Shown here one piece after another: positions 1-11,287 of a DNA stretch of 64,000 nucleotides (positions within the stretch are counted from its first letter, which is position 1; each line of letters opens with the position of its first letter). Position numbers and translations under genes: made by a program. The DNA comes from Edolisoma coerulescens. Taxonomy: Eukaryota > Chordata > Aves > Passeriformes > Campephagidae. The stretch covers positions 191,687 to 255,686 of the forward strand of contig VWZW01006253.1 in the NCBI GenBank assembly GCA_013397115.1, written 5' to 3'. Under the pieces are notes generated by a model. It had not been told where the DNA came from. It made no database searches and worked only from the letters and a program-made list of their open reading frames with translations.

Positions 1-842
1 GTGACAGGATGTCACCCTGAATTTTGCAGCTCTTCGATGTTTTCATTTCTGTAACAAAGTTCTCACGCACTTTCTGTAAACATAGCCATGTTTTGCTAAC
101 CATCCTTATCATTTGCATTCCATTCTCCTTAGGAGGAGACCTTTGATGGATCTTTCCTTTGACCAGTGTGATTGAGGGGTGGTAATTTCTCCCTCCAATC
201 CACAGTGATCTTTAAGAACATATATAATAAAGAGTGGGCCCGTTTTGGCTCTCCTTTTCCTGCCTTCTCTCTGAAGCGCGTGGTTCTTTTGAGTCCAAGT
301 GCGACAACAGGACAAGGGGGAATAGATTCAAAGTGAAAGAGAGTAGGTTTAGAGTAGATATTAGGAGGAAGTTCTTGGCTGTGAGGGTGGCGAGACCCTG
401 GAACAGGTTTCCCAGAGGAGCTGTAAATGCCCCAACCCTGGAGGTGTTCAAGGTCAGGCTGGATTGGGCTCAGAGCAACCTGGTCTATAGAAGGTGTCCC
501 TGCACACAGCAGGGGGCTGGAACTAGGTGATATTTAAGGTCCCTTTCAACCCATTCTATGATTCGATAATAAGAAAAGCATTTTCAGCTATGGGTGACAT
601 TATCCATCAGCTATTTAAGGATGAGCATGTTTGACAGAAACTCTACAGTAATGGCTCCATTAACAGCTATGCACACACACGGACAGGGCTAGGCTCATCA
701 CTGATTAGCTCACCAAACAGCTTTAAGTCAACTTTAGAGCGTTGTCACGCCATGACGCAGGATCAAGGAGATCCCACAGAAGGATCCTGGACATTGAGAT
801 CCTATACACGGTTATCTCACACTGCGGGCGAGTGGGTCACAG
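1..842 (-). other. COQ6: COQ6 intron 1 (partial)
   Basis: Sequence downstream of the COQ6 exon 1 donor on the minus strand. It contains the CR1 fragment at 302-570 and no readable exon; the next COQ6 exon must lie beyond the left edge of the window. Confidence 0.6.
302..570 (+). mobile_element. CR1 LINE, 5'-truncated 3' end
   Basis: This block reads like the 3' end of avian CR1 retroposons: a stretch beginning GACAAGGGGGAATAG, then GTGAGGGTGGCGAGACCCTGG, GAGGTGTTCAAGGTCAGGCT, GGGGCTGGAACTAGGTGAT and TTTAAGGTCCCTTTCAACCC. It ends in the octamer-like tail ATTCTATGATTCGATA. Only about 270 bases remain, which is normal for CR1 because reverse transcription usually stops early. It lies in COQ6 intron 1, antisense to COQ6. 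The short ORF through it (234-530) is not a gene. It is the strongest evidence here for a bird or close sauropsid. Confidence 0.9.
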
Positions 843-848
843 CCTTAC

Positions 849-963
849 CCAGCACGGCGGCCATGGCGCTCCCGACCATGCCCCCGCCCGACACCACCAC
901 ATCGTAGAGCGGCGGGGCGGAGGCGGCGGCGCGGAGCGNCGAAACGAGCACTTCCCAATTTAT
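849..963 (-). CDS. COQ6: COQ6 first coding exon (partial gene): ubiquinone biosynthesis FAD monooxygenase
   Basis: Read on the minus strand, this encodes LYDVVVSGGGMVGSAMAAVLG followed by a GTAAGG donor at 848-843. This is the N-terminal FAD-binding Rossmann motif (GxGxxG as GGGMVG) of COQ6, the mitochondrial flavin monooxygenase that hydroxylates the ring in coenzyme Q synthesis; the family is recognised from this motif and from the neighbour FAM161B. Upstream codons are Ala/Arg/Leu-rich, as expected for a mitochondrial targeting stretch. Two oddities: an N at 939, and no in-frame ATG between the motif and the in-frame stop at 966-964. The true start is therefore unresolved, and the upper boundary given here is only the limit of the open frame. 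The rest of the gene is outside the window. Confidence 0.85.
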
Positions 964-1070
964 TCATTTCTTCCAGATGACACGACATCCCCTCAGGCTG
1001 TAACACGCCGACTCCTGCGTTTCCCACCGCCGGGCAAGGAGCTGGGAGCATCTTCTCGCGATGGGGGGCC
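850..1070. promoter_or_regulatory. Bidirectional GC-rich promoter of COQ6 and FAM161B
   Basis: The first coding exons of COQ6 (minus, donor at 848) and FAM161B (plus, ATG at 1061) are head to head with roughly 100 bases between their coding parts. The interval and both exons are CpG-rich compared with the AT-rich flanks. No TATA box is evident. The same divergent pair exists in mammals, so a shared promoter is likely; the transcription starts themselves cannot be placed from sequence. Confidence 0.6.
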
Positions 1071-1209
1071 GGCGGTCTCCGTTAGAACCAGGCGAACCGT
1101 GCCAGGCAAAGTTATGGGATGACCTCGGGGTGTTCGAAGAAGATGAGGAGCTGGAGGGTTTCAGGAGGGAGGCGGAAGTTCTGCGTGAGAAGCTGAGGGA
1201 GGCTCTCAG
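1061..1209 (+). CDS. FAM161B: FAM161B coding exon 1
   Basis: Starts ATG GGG GGC and encodes residues 1-49, including an acidic helical run (FEEDEELEGFRREAEVL). Donor GTAGGA at 1210. It ends after two bases of a codon, which exon 2 completes to Ser. This ATG was chosen because it opens the only frame that joins exon 2 in phase. Confidence 0.88.
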
Positions 1210-4200
1210 GTAGGATCATACCTGGTAAGGATGGCAGGACGGGGCGCAGGATTCCTTCTCCTTCTGGCCAGTGAGAAGGCGGAGCATGAAGTCCCAAAAT
1301 GCACGTGTATAGTGCCAAAACACTGGCCACAAGTGTAGTCACAGCAGGGAGGAAGGGGTCAGTAGGTGCCCGCATAAGCAGCATTCATATAAGACATGAA
1401 CAGCACAAATCCCCGTCTCACTCATCAGCTAATCATGCTTAAAATGTGCCAGCAGATCACACACATTTCTATCCAGCATCCAGACTTTGGAGCTGTGGTC
1501 TTTCCAAGGTCGAGCTCTCAGATGTCTTTCCTTGTGGTTAGTCTAGCTTGACATTCACTAGCAGGTCATGCACACATGCTCTCACGAAGGAAATAGTTTA
1601 TGAAGAAGAAGAGACTGCAGCAATCACCAGCAAGTGTACTGACCACGAGTCTGTTCACACATGATCTGCACCTTCTGTTTCCCCCCTTTTTTATCCCTTT
1701 GCTGTTCTTGGTCCACTCTGATTCACCTTGATTCTTCCTTTTGCCTGCATTTATTCCTTCCCTAAAATCTCCTGAGTTTCACTCACTTTCACGATTATCC
1801 TCAGACATCCTATGAGAAGTTTGCTGTTTTAATGAGACCCAGGATAGTCTCAGGTGGGTCTTTTTTCTTATTATCAATAATATGGTCATCTTCTCAGGTA
1901 CAAAGTTTCCAGCTGAACCTCTCAAGCATCACACTAAAGCAGTTTCTTGTAATGACATTCCCATCAGCATCCCGGGAATGCTAGTGTTTGGCACTGTTTG
2001 TTGGGATTTGTGCATCTGTGTGCCTGATTGCCTCTCCTGCATTTGTCTGTTATGTTGAGTAGCTATTAGCAAGATAACCCTAAAGTTGGAATTTTCTGGT
2101 TTGCTTGTGGCCTTTCTGGCAATAGAGTGCTAGCAGCATAATAAATTGTGTGACAGAGTTAAGTAGGCCTAACTTCCATTTTATATACATGGAAAACAAA
2201 ACAAGCAAAGCTCTGCTCACAAACTTTGGTAGCAAACCAAAATATGAAGCCTGAGAATGACAAACCCTAGGCCTGTCTTTTAACAACCAGCTCAGCCTAC
2301 GGTGTCTTTCTCTTAATCAATAGTGTCTCCCTTCTTGTAACTCTGTTTTTTAATTATTTCACTTATTTCCCCTTCATAATGTCTTTGTCTTAGTCATACA
2401 TCTGGTAACATAAGGCAGTCCACTTCTTTGACCGACCTCACCTCGGACAGTACCTGGGATCAGCAAAAGCCTCACTTGTTTCCTAAATCCCGCTTGAGGC
2501 CAAAAAGTGCTTCATCTCCCTGGATTCCTTCCATCACCATCCCTCAGCCTTTCAAAATGACACTGCGGGAAGCTCGCAAAAAGTCCGAGTTGATGAAGTC
2601 ATACATGTTTCTTGAACTAGACAAACAGAGAGACAAAAGGCAAAGCCAGGATGAAGCTGAATGTCAGAAACAATTCCGGGCACAGCCTGTACCTGCCCAT
2701 GTGTTTCTGCCCCTTTATCAGGAAATAATGGAGCAGAATGAGATTCGCAGGCAAGCAGCAACACAGAAAAGAAAGGAGCTGCTACTTTCAACACAGCGGC
2801 CCTTCAGTTTTCTGGAGAAGGAAGAGAAAAGGAAAGAAGCTATCAGACAAAAATTCCTGGCAGCAGCAACCCCAAATGAGAGCTCCAAACAGAAGCAAGC
2901 CAGTAAAAAAGTTCCTAAATCTACTTATGACTCACTTCTTGGAGATAAACTCAAAGGTAACATGCCAGGGCTTTTTCTGTAAAAGCACCTCCCTGCCTGT
3001 CCCTTGCCGTCTCCATGCTGGGAGGTAAGATCATGCCCATAGGGCATCACTTGGAGCATAAGGCCAGTTGTTGTTGAGTCTCCTGTGTGTCACTGGTCAT
3101 TACATTTTGTTTAGATACCCTTGCAGTAGTGCCCTAAGTTTAGTAGTCCTGTATCAGTGTCAGAAGCAGCAGTTCTGTTCCACTCCCCAGAAAACATGGG
3201 CTCATTGAGCTCTTCAGACAGATTTCCATACCGGTTTTGCTGCAGATCATGACAGTTTGGGAGTCTTTCCCTGCACTGGATTCCATACCTTTGGTTACAC
3301 CAAAGGGACTGAGATGATTTGTGGCACAAACATGAAGACAGATGTAGTGCCGTAGGTCTCCAAGGTCCATGCAGTATCTTAGATCTGACAATTTTAGTCC
3401 TACCCATGTGATCCATTCTGCACAGATCCCCGAGGAGAGGAGAAAAATATTTCCTGAGCTCAAATCAGGCCATTAGTTTGGTTGTAAGTGATAGTGCAGA
3501 AGTCCAGTCTCTCCTGCCATTCTCTGATGTTTCCAGTTGCCTTCCCACTTGCACAGGCTCAAGTGCTAAAACAGGGGAAGTAGGTGCCAGGACCATTCTA
3601 GTCAGAAGGACAGCCAAGGAAATGTTACTGCTGCTTGCTTGCTTTCAGATGGCTTAAGCCACCACAGTTGAAAGTTTGAAGTAAGCAGTTCAGACTCTGC
3701 GCTTGAATATGGGAACTAAGCCAGTCCTTAATAATTCTCATGGCTTTTCTCATCCTTTTCTCTTGTTTTACTGTTTCCCAGTGATTTCTTCTTGAGGATA
3801 CATCAGTTCGGTTTCCATCAGAAAACATTCTGTTGGGGTGTAGTAACCTAAATAGATCAGAAAGGTAAAAGGCAGCAAAGGACAAACCATTGCTCTGTTT
3901 CTATCTGGTATATGAGAAGGGAGGAGAAATGAACATTTCATACTTCAGTCAATGAAAACCTATAAATAGACTCAAAACCATCTTATTTTGCAAACAGCAG
4001 TATTGATTTTTTTTTCCTAAAAGCAAAAAACCAACCCCCAGCCAACTGTCTGCATTTTCACAAATATCTAAGTGCTGCACAGGAAAGGACGTCAGTTTGA
4101 GGCTATAATCTGAAACATATTCTTTCTATGGAAAGTTTGTCACACAAAATGTGATCTATCCATCAAGTGTTCCTTACTTAAAAGCTTTTCCAATATAGAC

Positions 4201-7200
4201 AATTACTGCTGGAGATTACATAGAAAAGCCATCATCTGTTGTAAGTATACTTGAACAACTCATTTATACCATGCAGTCAACATAATGACTGTAAGTCCCA
4301 TATAAAAAGTAGAACCTTGATTAACACTTCTGCAAGACAAGGGGCACAAATTACCTGGTACCCCTAAGAACAGAAGATGACCTGTCCAGTTATTGCTCCA
4401 ATAAGTAAAAGAGATACCTAGAAAGTAATGCCGAAGAAAGAGACCCTACCATGGTTTTACTGGTATCTTTGAATTATTTTTCCATGGGAGGCAGAGGAGA
4501 GAGGGACTGGAAAGGGGAGGAAGGAGAGCACAGGATGTTTGGTCTCTCCTGTATGTGTAGCTGCCATCATAATGGAAAGTTTAGACTTGGGCAGTGGCAA
4601 TTTCACAACCTTTTATGTCAGTCATGATCTTCTCATTGCTTTCCTTTTGATCCTTTAGAAGCTGAACTCTACAGGGAAATCCGTATTCAAATGAGAGCAA
4701 AGGATTTGCTCAAGAGTTCCATAGCTCCTATAGGCACCAGCAACTGTCGGAGGGAGCCTCAGTCCCGAACTGCCACCAGAACTAAGCAGGAAAGACTTGG
4801 CTTCTTACAGGACAAAAGTTTCAGCTTCAAGCCAAAGATTAATCCAACAATACCAGATTTTGAAGAACTTTACTGGGCATTTCAGAGGAAAACAGTAAGG
4901 AGACAAGAAATCAAAGACCCAACTCGTAATAAGCCATTCAAGCTAAGAACCTCCAATCTCCATGCCAGGCAGAGGCAGGCTAATGAAAAGACAAAGGTGA
5001 GATACCTGGATATTTCTGTGGTACTGCTTTCTCCTATCAAGATACCAACTTCTTAAGTTTATAGTATTTAATTATGAATGGTTAACATCCTGTGACCTCT
5101 GCCCTTGTATTGAGAGTACTACAGAATTCTAGGCCAAACAAGAGAACAAAATTCTACACAAAGAGATGAGCTATGACAGCTAAGGCTCAGTTACCCTTTC
5201 ATAGCTCTAATCATGTCTCCATCCCCTTGTCCCTCAGCCCATCCACATGTAAATCTCTGCTGATGGAAGAGAGAAGAATGAGTGCATTCTCATACCCCAG
5301 CTGTTCTCTTTGGTAGGCAAATAACAGAGGAGATTCTGTACTAGCAACTGTCTGTGAACAAATACACTGAATGAAGTTTCATTTTTTTCAGGATTCTCAG
5401 AAGCTTTCCAAGGTTTCAGTGCAAAAAAGTCACTCTCTGCCTGGACTTTCCTCTCTCTCTTCGAACACCCTTCCTGTGCATATTACAGATGCAACTAGAA
5501 AGAGGGAATCAGCTATTAGGTAGGTAGAAAAGTTTGTCTGTAAGACCATACAACTAATGACCAAAATGGAGGGAAAAACAGCAGTGTTTTCCCTCATCAC
5601 ATCAACAACACATTTCCTAAATGTTTCTCTGTCTTCTTTCTTTGCTAAGTCTTGCTCTGTCTCCCAGTTGCTTTGGAAACTGCACACTTGTATGGCTGAA
5701 ATTTCACTTTTTCTCCTTAGAGGACTACAAAAGTGAAATTCCTGGCTAGCATGTGGTCTGGCAGTCCACAGTGGGCTCACCAGTAACTTTTTTTCTATAT
5801 AGGTATGCCCAAGATAACAAAAAGGAAGGGGACAAAGAAGGAATTTATTGGCTGGAGAAACAGAAAATGAAATGTCAAGCTATGCAAAAGTCTGTGAACA
5901 GCCGAGCAAAAGCACTGGATCCTCATAAAAGTCTGGAGGAAACACAAAAGGAGAAGTCAAGACAGAACCGGTCAGTATCCTACTCTGCACAGAAATAACT
6001 GTTTGCTCCACTAACTGAGGATCATTGATAACTCTTTAGGACAAAGTGGGTCTGAAAACATTCCTAGCCTACCCTTTTCTGGCTGTTGTATTCATTCCAC
6101 ATTAATTTGGATTTCTTGACAATTCCACACTACTCCTTCCATACAGAACCGTTCCCTTTAGATTAACATTTGTAGAAACTAATTTGTACAAACCAGTCAA
6201 CTGTAAGGTGTAACTTGGTGAAGAACACATAAGAGACAAGGTTTTCTAAAAACGTGACCATTGTTTCCTTGCTTACAGTCTAGTAGAAGAGCTTAGCTAA
6301 TAGGTCCATAACTTGTCAGTAATTGGGGTTTTTCTCCCAGTATTCCGAATCAAGAGAATTACCAAAATGATTTAAAGAATGAAAGAGTCACTGAGAATTC
6401 ATCATTCCTGATCAGCTACAGTCAGAGGGAACCTATATAGAGTAGGTTCTATAGTAGACAGGCAGTTTTTCCATTTCAGGCAAAATATGCAAGACAGAAC
6501 AAAAGAATACAGGAAGGAGCTGGAAGAAATGCAGCTGCGAGTCAAGAACAGACCATACCTCTTCGAACAGGTCACCAAGGTAACTGGTCAAAATCCCAGA
6601 GTGTTTCTGGGCAATAGGTAAATTGTCTTTCGTTTAAGACAGGCTTTAAGAAGTCTAGTCTCAAATTAATTCATGGGTAAGAAGGTACAAATGGTTGCAT
6701 AGTCTCTGGACTGCACTCAAAATAATACACGGAAAAGCCACCAAAGTATAATTTAAATTCCTTTCTACCACTTGAAGAAAACATTCAGGCTTCTTTCTAG
6801 GAACTTGCCAGTTCCTAGTACGTATTGTAATCGCAGTATATGGTCTGATCAAAATCAAGGCCTTATCACACCAGAAATTAAATAAATACCTATTCTGCAC
6901 CTGAATACCATAGACTACAGCCTAGAGATGCATAACTTTTTTCTTAAAACCCTCTCCAGTTAAGCACTTTTTCTTTGTACCTCTACTGCTACGGAGAACA
7001 TTAATGATGGTTACGTTGCTTTTATCACCTGTAGGCTCTGCAATCTGGGGCTGCTTTCAGCAGATCTCATCCATCACACAGTACCAGCTGCAAATCTGTA
7101 TTGCACCTGAGGTGCAGATACAATCTGTACTGTATCTTTTTCCCTGGGTTTTCTCTTTCAGTTCCACATCCTTGCAGGAATTACAGCTGGTTAGAGACAG

Positions 7201-8398
7201 TGACAATACATTAACAATATCCTGATTTAAAATTTCTCAACACAAAGTACCCTCCTGGGTCAGGCTGTCTGTTCTGATAATGGAGGCAGAGAACACACGT
7301 GTGATAAATATTGGTAACATTTCTCTGTACCAGATCGGTAAGAATTCACCGTTATCGATAGTGTTCACTCATGCTGATACTAGGTTTCTATCCTTACCTG
7401 TAGAACTCCTTAATCTTTATGAACTGGCCAGTCCCTCTGGAAAACCCTCATCCCAGACTACGTCGATTTGCAAGGTTCATTTGGAGGCAGTGAGGATACA
7501 GAACCCAAGATGCTTGTTTTTTAATTGAGCTGATAAGAAGCTATTTTAAAGGCACTCTCCATTTAGTAACTCCACTGTTGTTAGTTCTTACCAGTTACAA
7601 GCAAACATGCTTCCAAGATTTCCCACAACTCTTTTTTTGCATATGTTTTTGATTTGAGTGTCAGAGTTAGGACTCAGACACAAGTATACTAGTCTGGTAA
7701 GTCTGGAATGTGGTGGAAGGAGGAGAACAGAAGAAGGAAGAAGAAAGAGAACTGAAGCAGGAAAAGGTGAGCTCTGGCTTTGAGAGATGTTAGACATTGT
7801 CCTAGTATTCAGTTTTGATACTGTACTGTAGGGAATTATAAAAATTTTGTTATCTTGTCCCCATTAGGAGTGTCAGATGTGCAACAACAAGTTGACTGTT
7901 ACGGGGAATCCCCAGTTCTATGTATTTACTGTTTAAGTTTCGATTTCACAGCAGGATGCTCGTCAAGGAGCAGAGCGTCGCTACAGACGCACCCTCCAGC
8001 AGGTTGGCCTAAGCGAAGAATTTGTAAGGAAAAAAGGGAAAGATGCCACTGACTTGCTGGAAGAAGAATCTGGTGTTCACAGGTAATAAAAACAATGTAG
8101 TACAGCTCTTTTGTCTGTGACTAAAAGTATTTTCCTTGCTCATGAATGCATTCCAGTTTCTATTACCTAGTGTAGGAGAAATTAAATCAACTTCACTGCT
8201 CTTATTTAAAGCATTGTGGCTTCTCTCTCTGGATTACTATGACTGCATCCTATTTCATATGCCCAGGGCAAACCATTTCTGGTATTAGACAATCACTGTT
8301 TCTGCAGACTGCCCGAGCCTCAGGGTGAAAAGGACGACTGTACGGAACAGGAAGGAGTACCTCAGGATGAACAGAGCGGAAAGGAAGTGGCAGCATAA
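1061..8398 (+). CDS. FAM161B: FAM161B, complete split gene (8 coding exons, 555 aa)
   Basis: Coding exons are 1061-1209, 2394-2956, 4659-4996, 5392-5519, 5803-5970, 6480-6579, 7952-8082 and 8308-8398. All junctions are GT-AG and all phases join without a stop, giving 555 residues (human about 650). The product is very rich in Lys, Arg, Glu and Gln, with long helical stretches typical of the FAM161 (UPF0564) family: an early block with PFKMTLREA and RPFSFLEKEEKRKE, a middle block with SFSFKPKINPTIPDFEELYW, and a late block with NRPYLFEQV and GLSEEFV. FAM161 proteins are microtubule-binding proteins of the ciliary base, centrosome and photoreceptor connecting cilium; FAM161B pairs with the retinitis-pigmentosa protein FAM161A. 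It is called B rather than A from its neighbours COQ6 and ZNF410. The gene diverges from COQ6 and converges on ZNF410. No frameshift is seen. Confidence 0.93.
1210..2393 (+). other. FAM161B: FAM161B intron 1
   Basis: AT-rich intron with a polypyrimidine-rich region around 1680-1760. I see no repeat, exon or RNA gene in it. Confidence 0.6.
2394..2956 (+). CDS. FAM161B: FAM161B coding exon 2 (largest)
   Basis: Acceptor TTTGTCTTAG ends at 2393; donor GTAACA at 2957. Encodes residues 50-237: a Ser/Thr-rich leader, then the first conserved FAM161 block (PFKMTLREARKKSEL, RAQPVPAHVFLPLYQEI, RPFSFLEKEEKRKE). The open frame begins upstream of any ATG, which shows it is an internal exon. Confidence 0.92.
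2957..4658 (+). other. FAM161B: FAM161B intron 2
   Basis: The largest FAM161B intron. Minus-strand open frames at 3111-3463 and 3625-3885 have no recognisable family content and no splice context, so I treat them as chance. Nothing else seen. Confidence 0.55.
4659..4996 (+). CDS. FAM161B: FAM161B coding exon 3
   Basis: Acceptor TCCTTTAG ends at 4658; donor GTGAGA at 4997. Encodes residues 238-350 with the family motifs AELYREIRIQMRAKDLL and SFSFKPKINPTIPDFEELYW, the most characteristic part of the UPF0564 domain. Confidence 0.92.
5392..5519 (+). CDS. FAM161B: FAM161B coding exon 4
   Basis: Acceptor TTTTTTTCAG ends at 5391; donor GTAGGT at 5520. Encodes residues 351-392, a Ser-rich linker (SHSLPGLSSLSSNTLPVHI) ending in a basic run. 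The phase-2 end joins exon 5 as Arg. Confidence 0.88.
5803..5970 (+). CDS. FAM161B: FAM161B coding exon 5
   Basis: Acceptor TTCTATATAG ends at 5802; donor GTCAGT at 5971. Encodes residues 393-448, a highly charged helix (YAQDNKKEGDKEGIYWLEKQ onward). Confidence 0.88.
6480..6579 (+). CDS. FAM161B: FAM161B coding exon 6
   Basis: Acceptor CCATTTCAG ends at 6479; donor GTAACT at 6580. Encodes residues 449-482, a coiled-coil-like helix ending in the conserved LRVKNRPYLFEQVTK. Confidence 0.9.
6580..7951 (+). other. FAM161B: FAM161B intron 6
   Basis: Intron without a recognisable exon or repeat. It holds a purine-rich AGAAGGAAGAAG-type stretch at about 7715-7765. Confidence 0.55.
7952..8082 (+). 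CDS. FAM161B: FAM161B coding exon 7
   Basis: Encodes residues 483-525, including the conserved VGLSEEFVRKKG element. Acceptor CGATTTCACAG ends at 7951; a second AG three bases on (NAGNAG type) would remove one Gln. Donor GTAATA at 8083. Confidence 0.87.
8308..8398 (+). CDS. FAM161B: FAM161B coding exon 8 and stop
   Basis: Acceptor TTTCTGCAG ends at 8307. Encodes the acidic C-terminus (PEPQGEKDDC through GKEVAA) and TAA at 8396-8398. It is a short, low-complexity tail as in other FAM161B proteins. Confidence 0.87.
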
Positions 8399-9279
8399 AA
8401 GCTCGCAGAAGAATCCATCGATTCTTTTTGAGTCTTGACTTTTTTTGTTCAAGATTCTCCAGGTTTATCCTCAGGAACTTAATAGTTTAATCTGACACCT
8501 AAGAAGTGCTGTGGGGTGAGATGGGAGAATTTAGTAAAGGAAAAAAAGCAGCTGTTGTTTAGAGCATGTCTTGTTCTGCCCAGCAAACCCTGCAAGCCTC
8601 CCTTAGTCTTCGAAAGTGTCCCTTGCGTGAGCCGTTTCCCTTTAATGGGCAACAAAACAAGTTAAAGAGGCTGAAGCACTGTCTTTGGCTGAAAGTAGAT
8701 ATGAAAGATTGAAGAGGTGCATCCTCTAGTGTCAGGTCCTTGCATTCATGCCACAGAACCACACAGGAAAGGGAGAAGGCCTTCCAGTGTGCTAAACCTT
8801 GTTTTAGACACACATAGTAGAATGCTTTCAAACAAGGTATTTCTACAAAAACAAATATCAGGATTTGACCTACCTTGGGAGAAGACTCAAAGGGAAGTCT
8901 TTCTCTGGTGTTAATTCTTCATTCACTCACTACCAGCTCTGTTCCTTCCTCCCATTAGTAAGAAGCAATAGTCTTCCTATATTAAAAAATCTCCCATGTT
9001 TCATGATTTGAAGGTGTTTCAACATCTTACCAATTTAGGTCATTAATTTGGCCCAAAAACAACGAAAGTTATGAAGAAGATTGTAATTAAACAGTGCATC
9101 CCTTTGAATTATTGTTGTCCTAATTGCACGACTACTGTGATATCAAAAAATAGATTTTGGAAGAAAAAAGATTGGGTATTACTTGCCAGCATGTTGCACT
9201 CAAATGCCCAGTGCATCTTGAATGGTGTATTTCACACTTTAGTGATCTCCCTTTAGCTGACACTAATAACCATTTCAAA

Positions 9280-9285
9280 AATAAA
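9280..9285 (+). terminator. FAM161B: Candidate FAM161B poly(A) signal AATAAA
   Basis: First clear canonical AATAAA downstream of the FAM161B stop, about 0.88 kb into the presumed 3' UTR. An ATTAAA near 8980 is an alternative. Cleavage has not been shown. Confidence 0.4.
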
Positions 9286-11287
9286 AATCCTTGCCACCTG
9301 GAATGTTTTCTGAGAATTTTGCACTTTGACATTAAAATACCTTAAAATGGATATCACGTTTCTGTATTGCTCAGTTTTCCTTATCAATCATCTTTTCCTC
9401 ACTTACTTAAATAGAAACTGTCTTTTTGTCACCTCAATCCTTTTTTCCTTACACTGTAACACAGCCTTTCCATCAAATCAGAAATACAGTACCCGTAAGA
9501 GCTACCACATTAGACAAAGGTATAAAACTGAAACAATCACATTTTTAATCACAACAAAGTACTAAATCCAAGAATTTGTGGCCCAGGGGTTTCACACTGC
9601 TACATTACAGGCTGAATGCACTGGACTGCAGCAGTCCTCATTTGTGACTCAGTCTCCACACTGTGAACAGGCTTAAGCACCTCAGAGGGTTCCAGGAAGG
9701 CTGTGTACCAGTTCCTATATAGGTTTAATTGTGTAGGACATACAGAGGCTGTTCTCTCTCTGGGTACCCCCTGGAAAAGAGCAGTGATGTAACCACACTG
9801 TCACCATGCCTTGCCACATTGAAAGAGGAAGGAAAGAAGATTACTTCCATGCTCTAAGTCTGTGGTTTAAAGCCTCTTTATATGGAGAGGATATTTGGAG
9901 TAGTGGGACTGAAATTTTAATACATACATTTTAAGGGGTATTTACTAAAATCGGTTGCTAATTTCCATAATAATAGTTAATGGTGCTGAAAAAAGAAATT
10001 TCCAAGTATGTGAAGTGTAAAGGGAAACCCTAAGAAAGAAGGAACAAAAGTTTGACTTTAAATTATTATACCATATCCTTCTAACAAATACTAAGGTGAC
10101 ATGCATGAATATAATTAAAGTCTTCATATTGGTCCCCAAACAGAAATTGCTGAAATGTGATGAAAGTAAAAGCATCAAACTAAGTAACTGAAACTCACAT
10201 CTCTCTTGCTAAACAAAGTTTTGTTCTAAAAAGAGGATTACATTTCTGTAATCCTAAAGAGATCTGTAATCTCTTAATATGTCTCAAAAATAGTATGGAA
10301 ATAAAGAGTTTCAACCATGGTTCTGGATTTTTGCATTTTATGAAAATATTTGGTTATATTCAGTTACAAGATTTACAGGCTGTTCAGCTAACCTACAAAA
10401 ATACTGTAGAAAAGAGGACACCTCACTGGAGTATCTCCCATCAATTGCTGAGATGGCAGCCAAACTGCATCAGATTTTGATTCCCAGGTACCTGGTAGAG
10501 CTTCTGCTGGAACCTCCAGGTTACAACACCTGTGCCAGCAGCAGCACTACCTTTCCATTCAGCTAGGGAGCAATATAAACTCTAGGCATTCCCTTTGCAT
10601 AGAAGCTATTACAGACACACAGTACCTTAGCAAAACTCTGCATTCTCAGTAATGCCAGTTCTGAAGAAAGTCTTTAAGTTAACAAAAATTTCAAAACGCC
10701 ATGTGGTAGACTCATTTAAAGAGCTTGATATACCAAACAAATTTTGGAGAAAAATGACTGGGAAAAGCAGGAACAGAACACAGCAAATATAACCAAATGA
10801 TATCAAGTAGTACATTTATTTCATATAGTAAGTCAGCTTCTGACAGTGAGATGTATTAGAATATAGTCTCTGAAGGTAAAGGGTGGAAGGAAGGCCTGTT
10901 GCTCAAGATACTGAATATTTGAACAGTGCCTAGCACAATGAGGTCCTGGTCCTGAGCTGGGGCTCCTAGGTGCTCCAGCAAAACAAACACTTTAGGCTTT
11001 AGGAGATGGACTGCATAAGCAGTTTTGAAATGGGGTTCCACAACATGGGCTAAGTGACACCTAAGCAGCAGACTTCACCTTTTAAGCTCTGCAAGAGAGA
11101 AACTTGGTCCAGCAGATCTTCTCCAACTCCAGTTTTAGGATTCATCCACTATCTACCCACCCCTCTGTGCACAGTTAAAGCAATGTTCATTCATCCCACT
11201 GCCATTTGGTGAGCATCAAGGAGGAATGATCGATCCCATCTCAGTCACCACATATAAGAGGGCGGAAAAAAGAGCAGCTGGTCTCAC
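9286..11287. other. Convergent interval between FAM161B and ZNF410
   Basis: Holds the presumed FAM161B 3' end, the ZNF410 3' UTR and probably the unplaced last coding exon of ZNF410. I scanned the minus strand for the expected ~50-residue C-terminus and did not find it. A reverse-strand block at 10917-10980 resembles an ancient SINE/MIR-like core. AT-rich otherwise. Confidence 0.45.
10815..10820 (-). terminator. ZNF410: Candidate ZNF410 poly(A) signal
   Basis: AATAAA on the minus strand (TTTATT on plus), about 0.47 kb downstream of the last ZNF410 exon I can place. If real, the missing terminal exon should lie between here and 11240. Confidence 0.3.

Noticed and set aside
234..530. 98-residue plus-strand ORF
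   Set aside because: Lies in the 3' end of a CR1 repeat, outside any CR1 protein.
10350..10515. Minus-strand frame (VPAEALPGTW...) as the missing ZNF410 last exon
   Set aside because: Phase could fit, but there is no polypyrimidine acceptor and no similarity beyond a few residues to the known ZNF410 tail.
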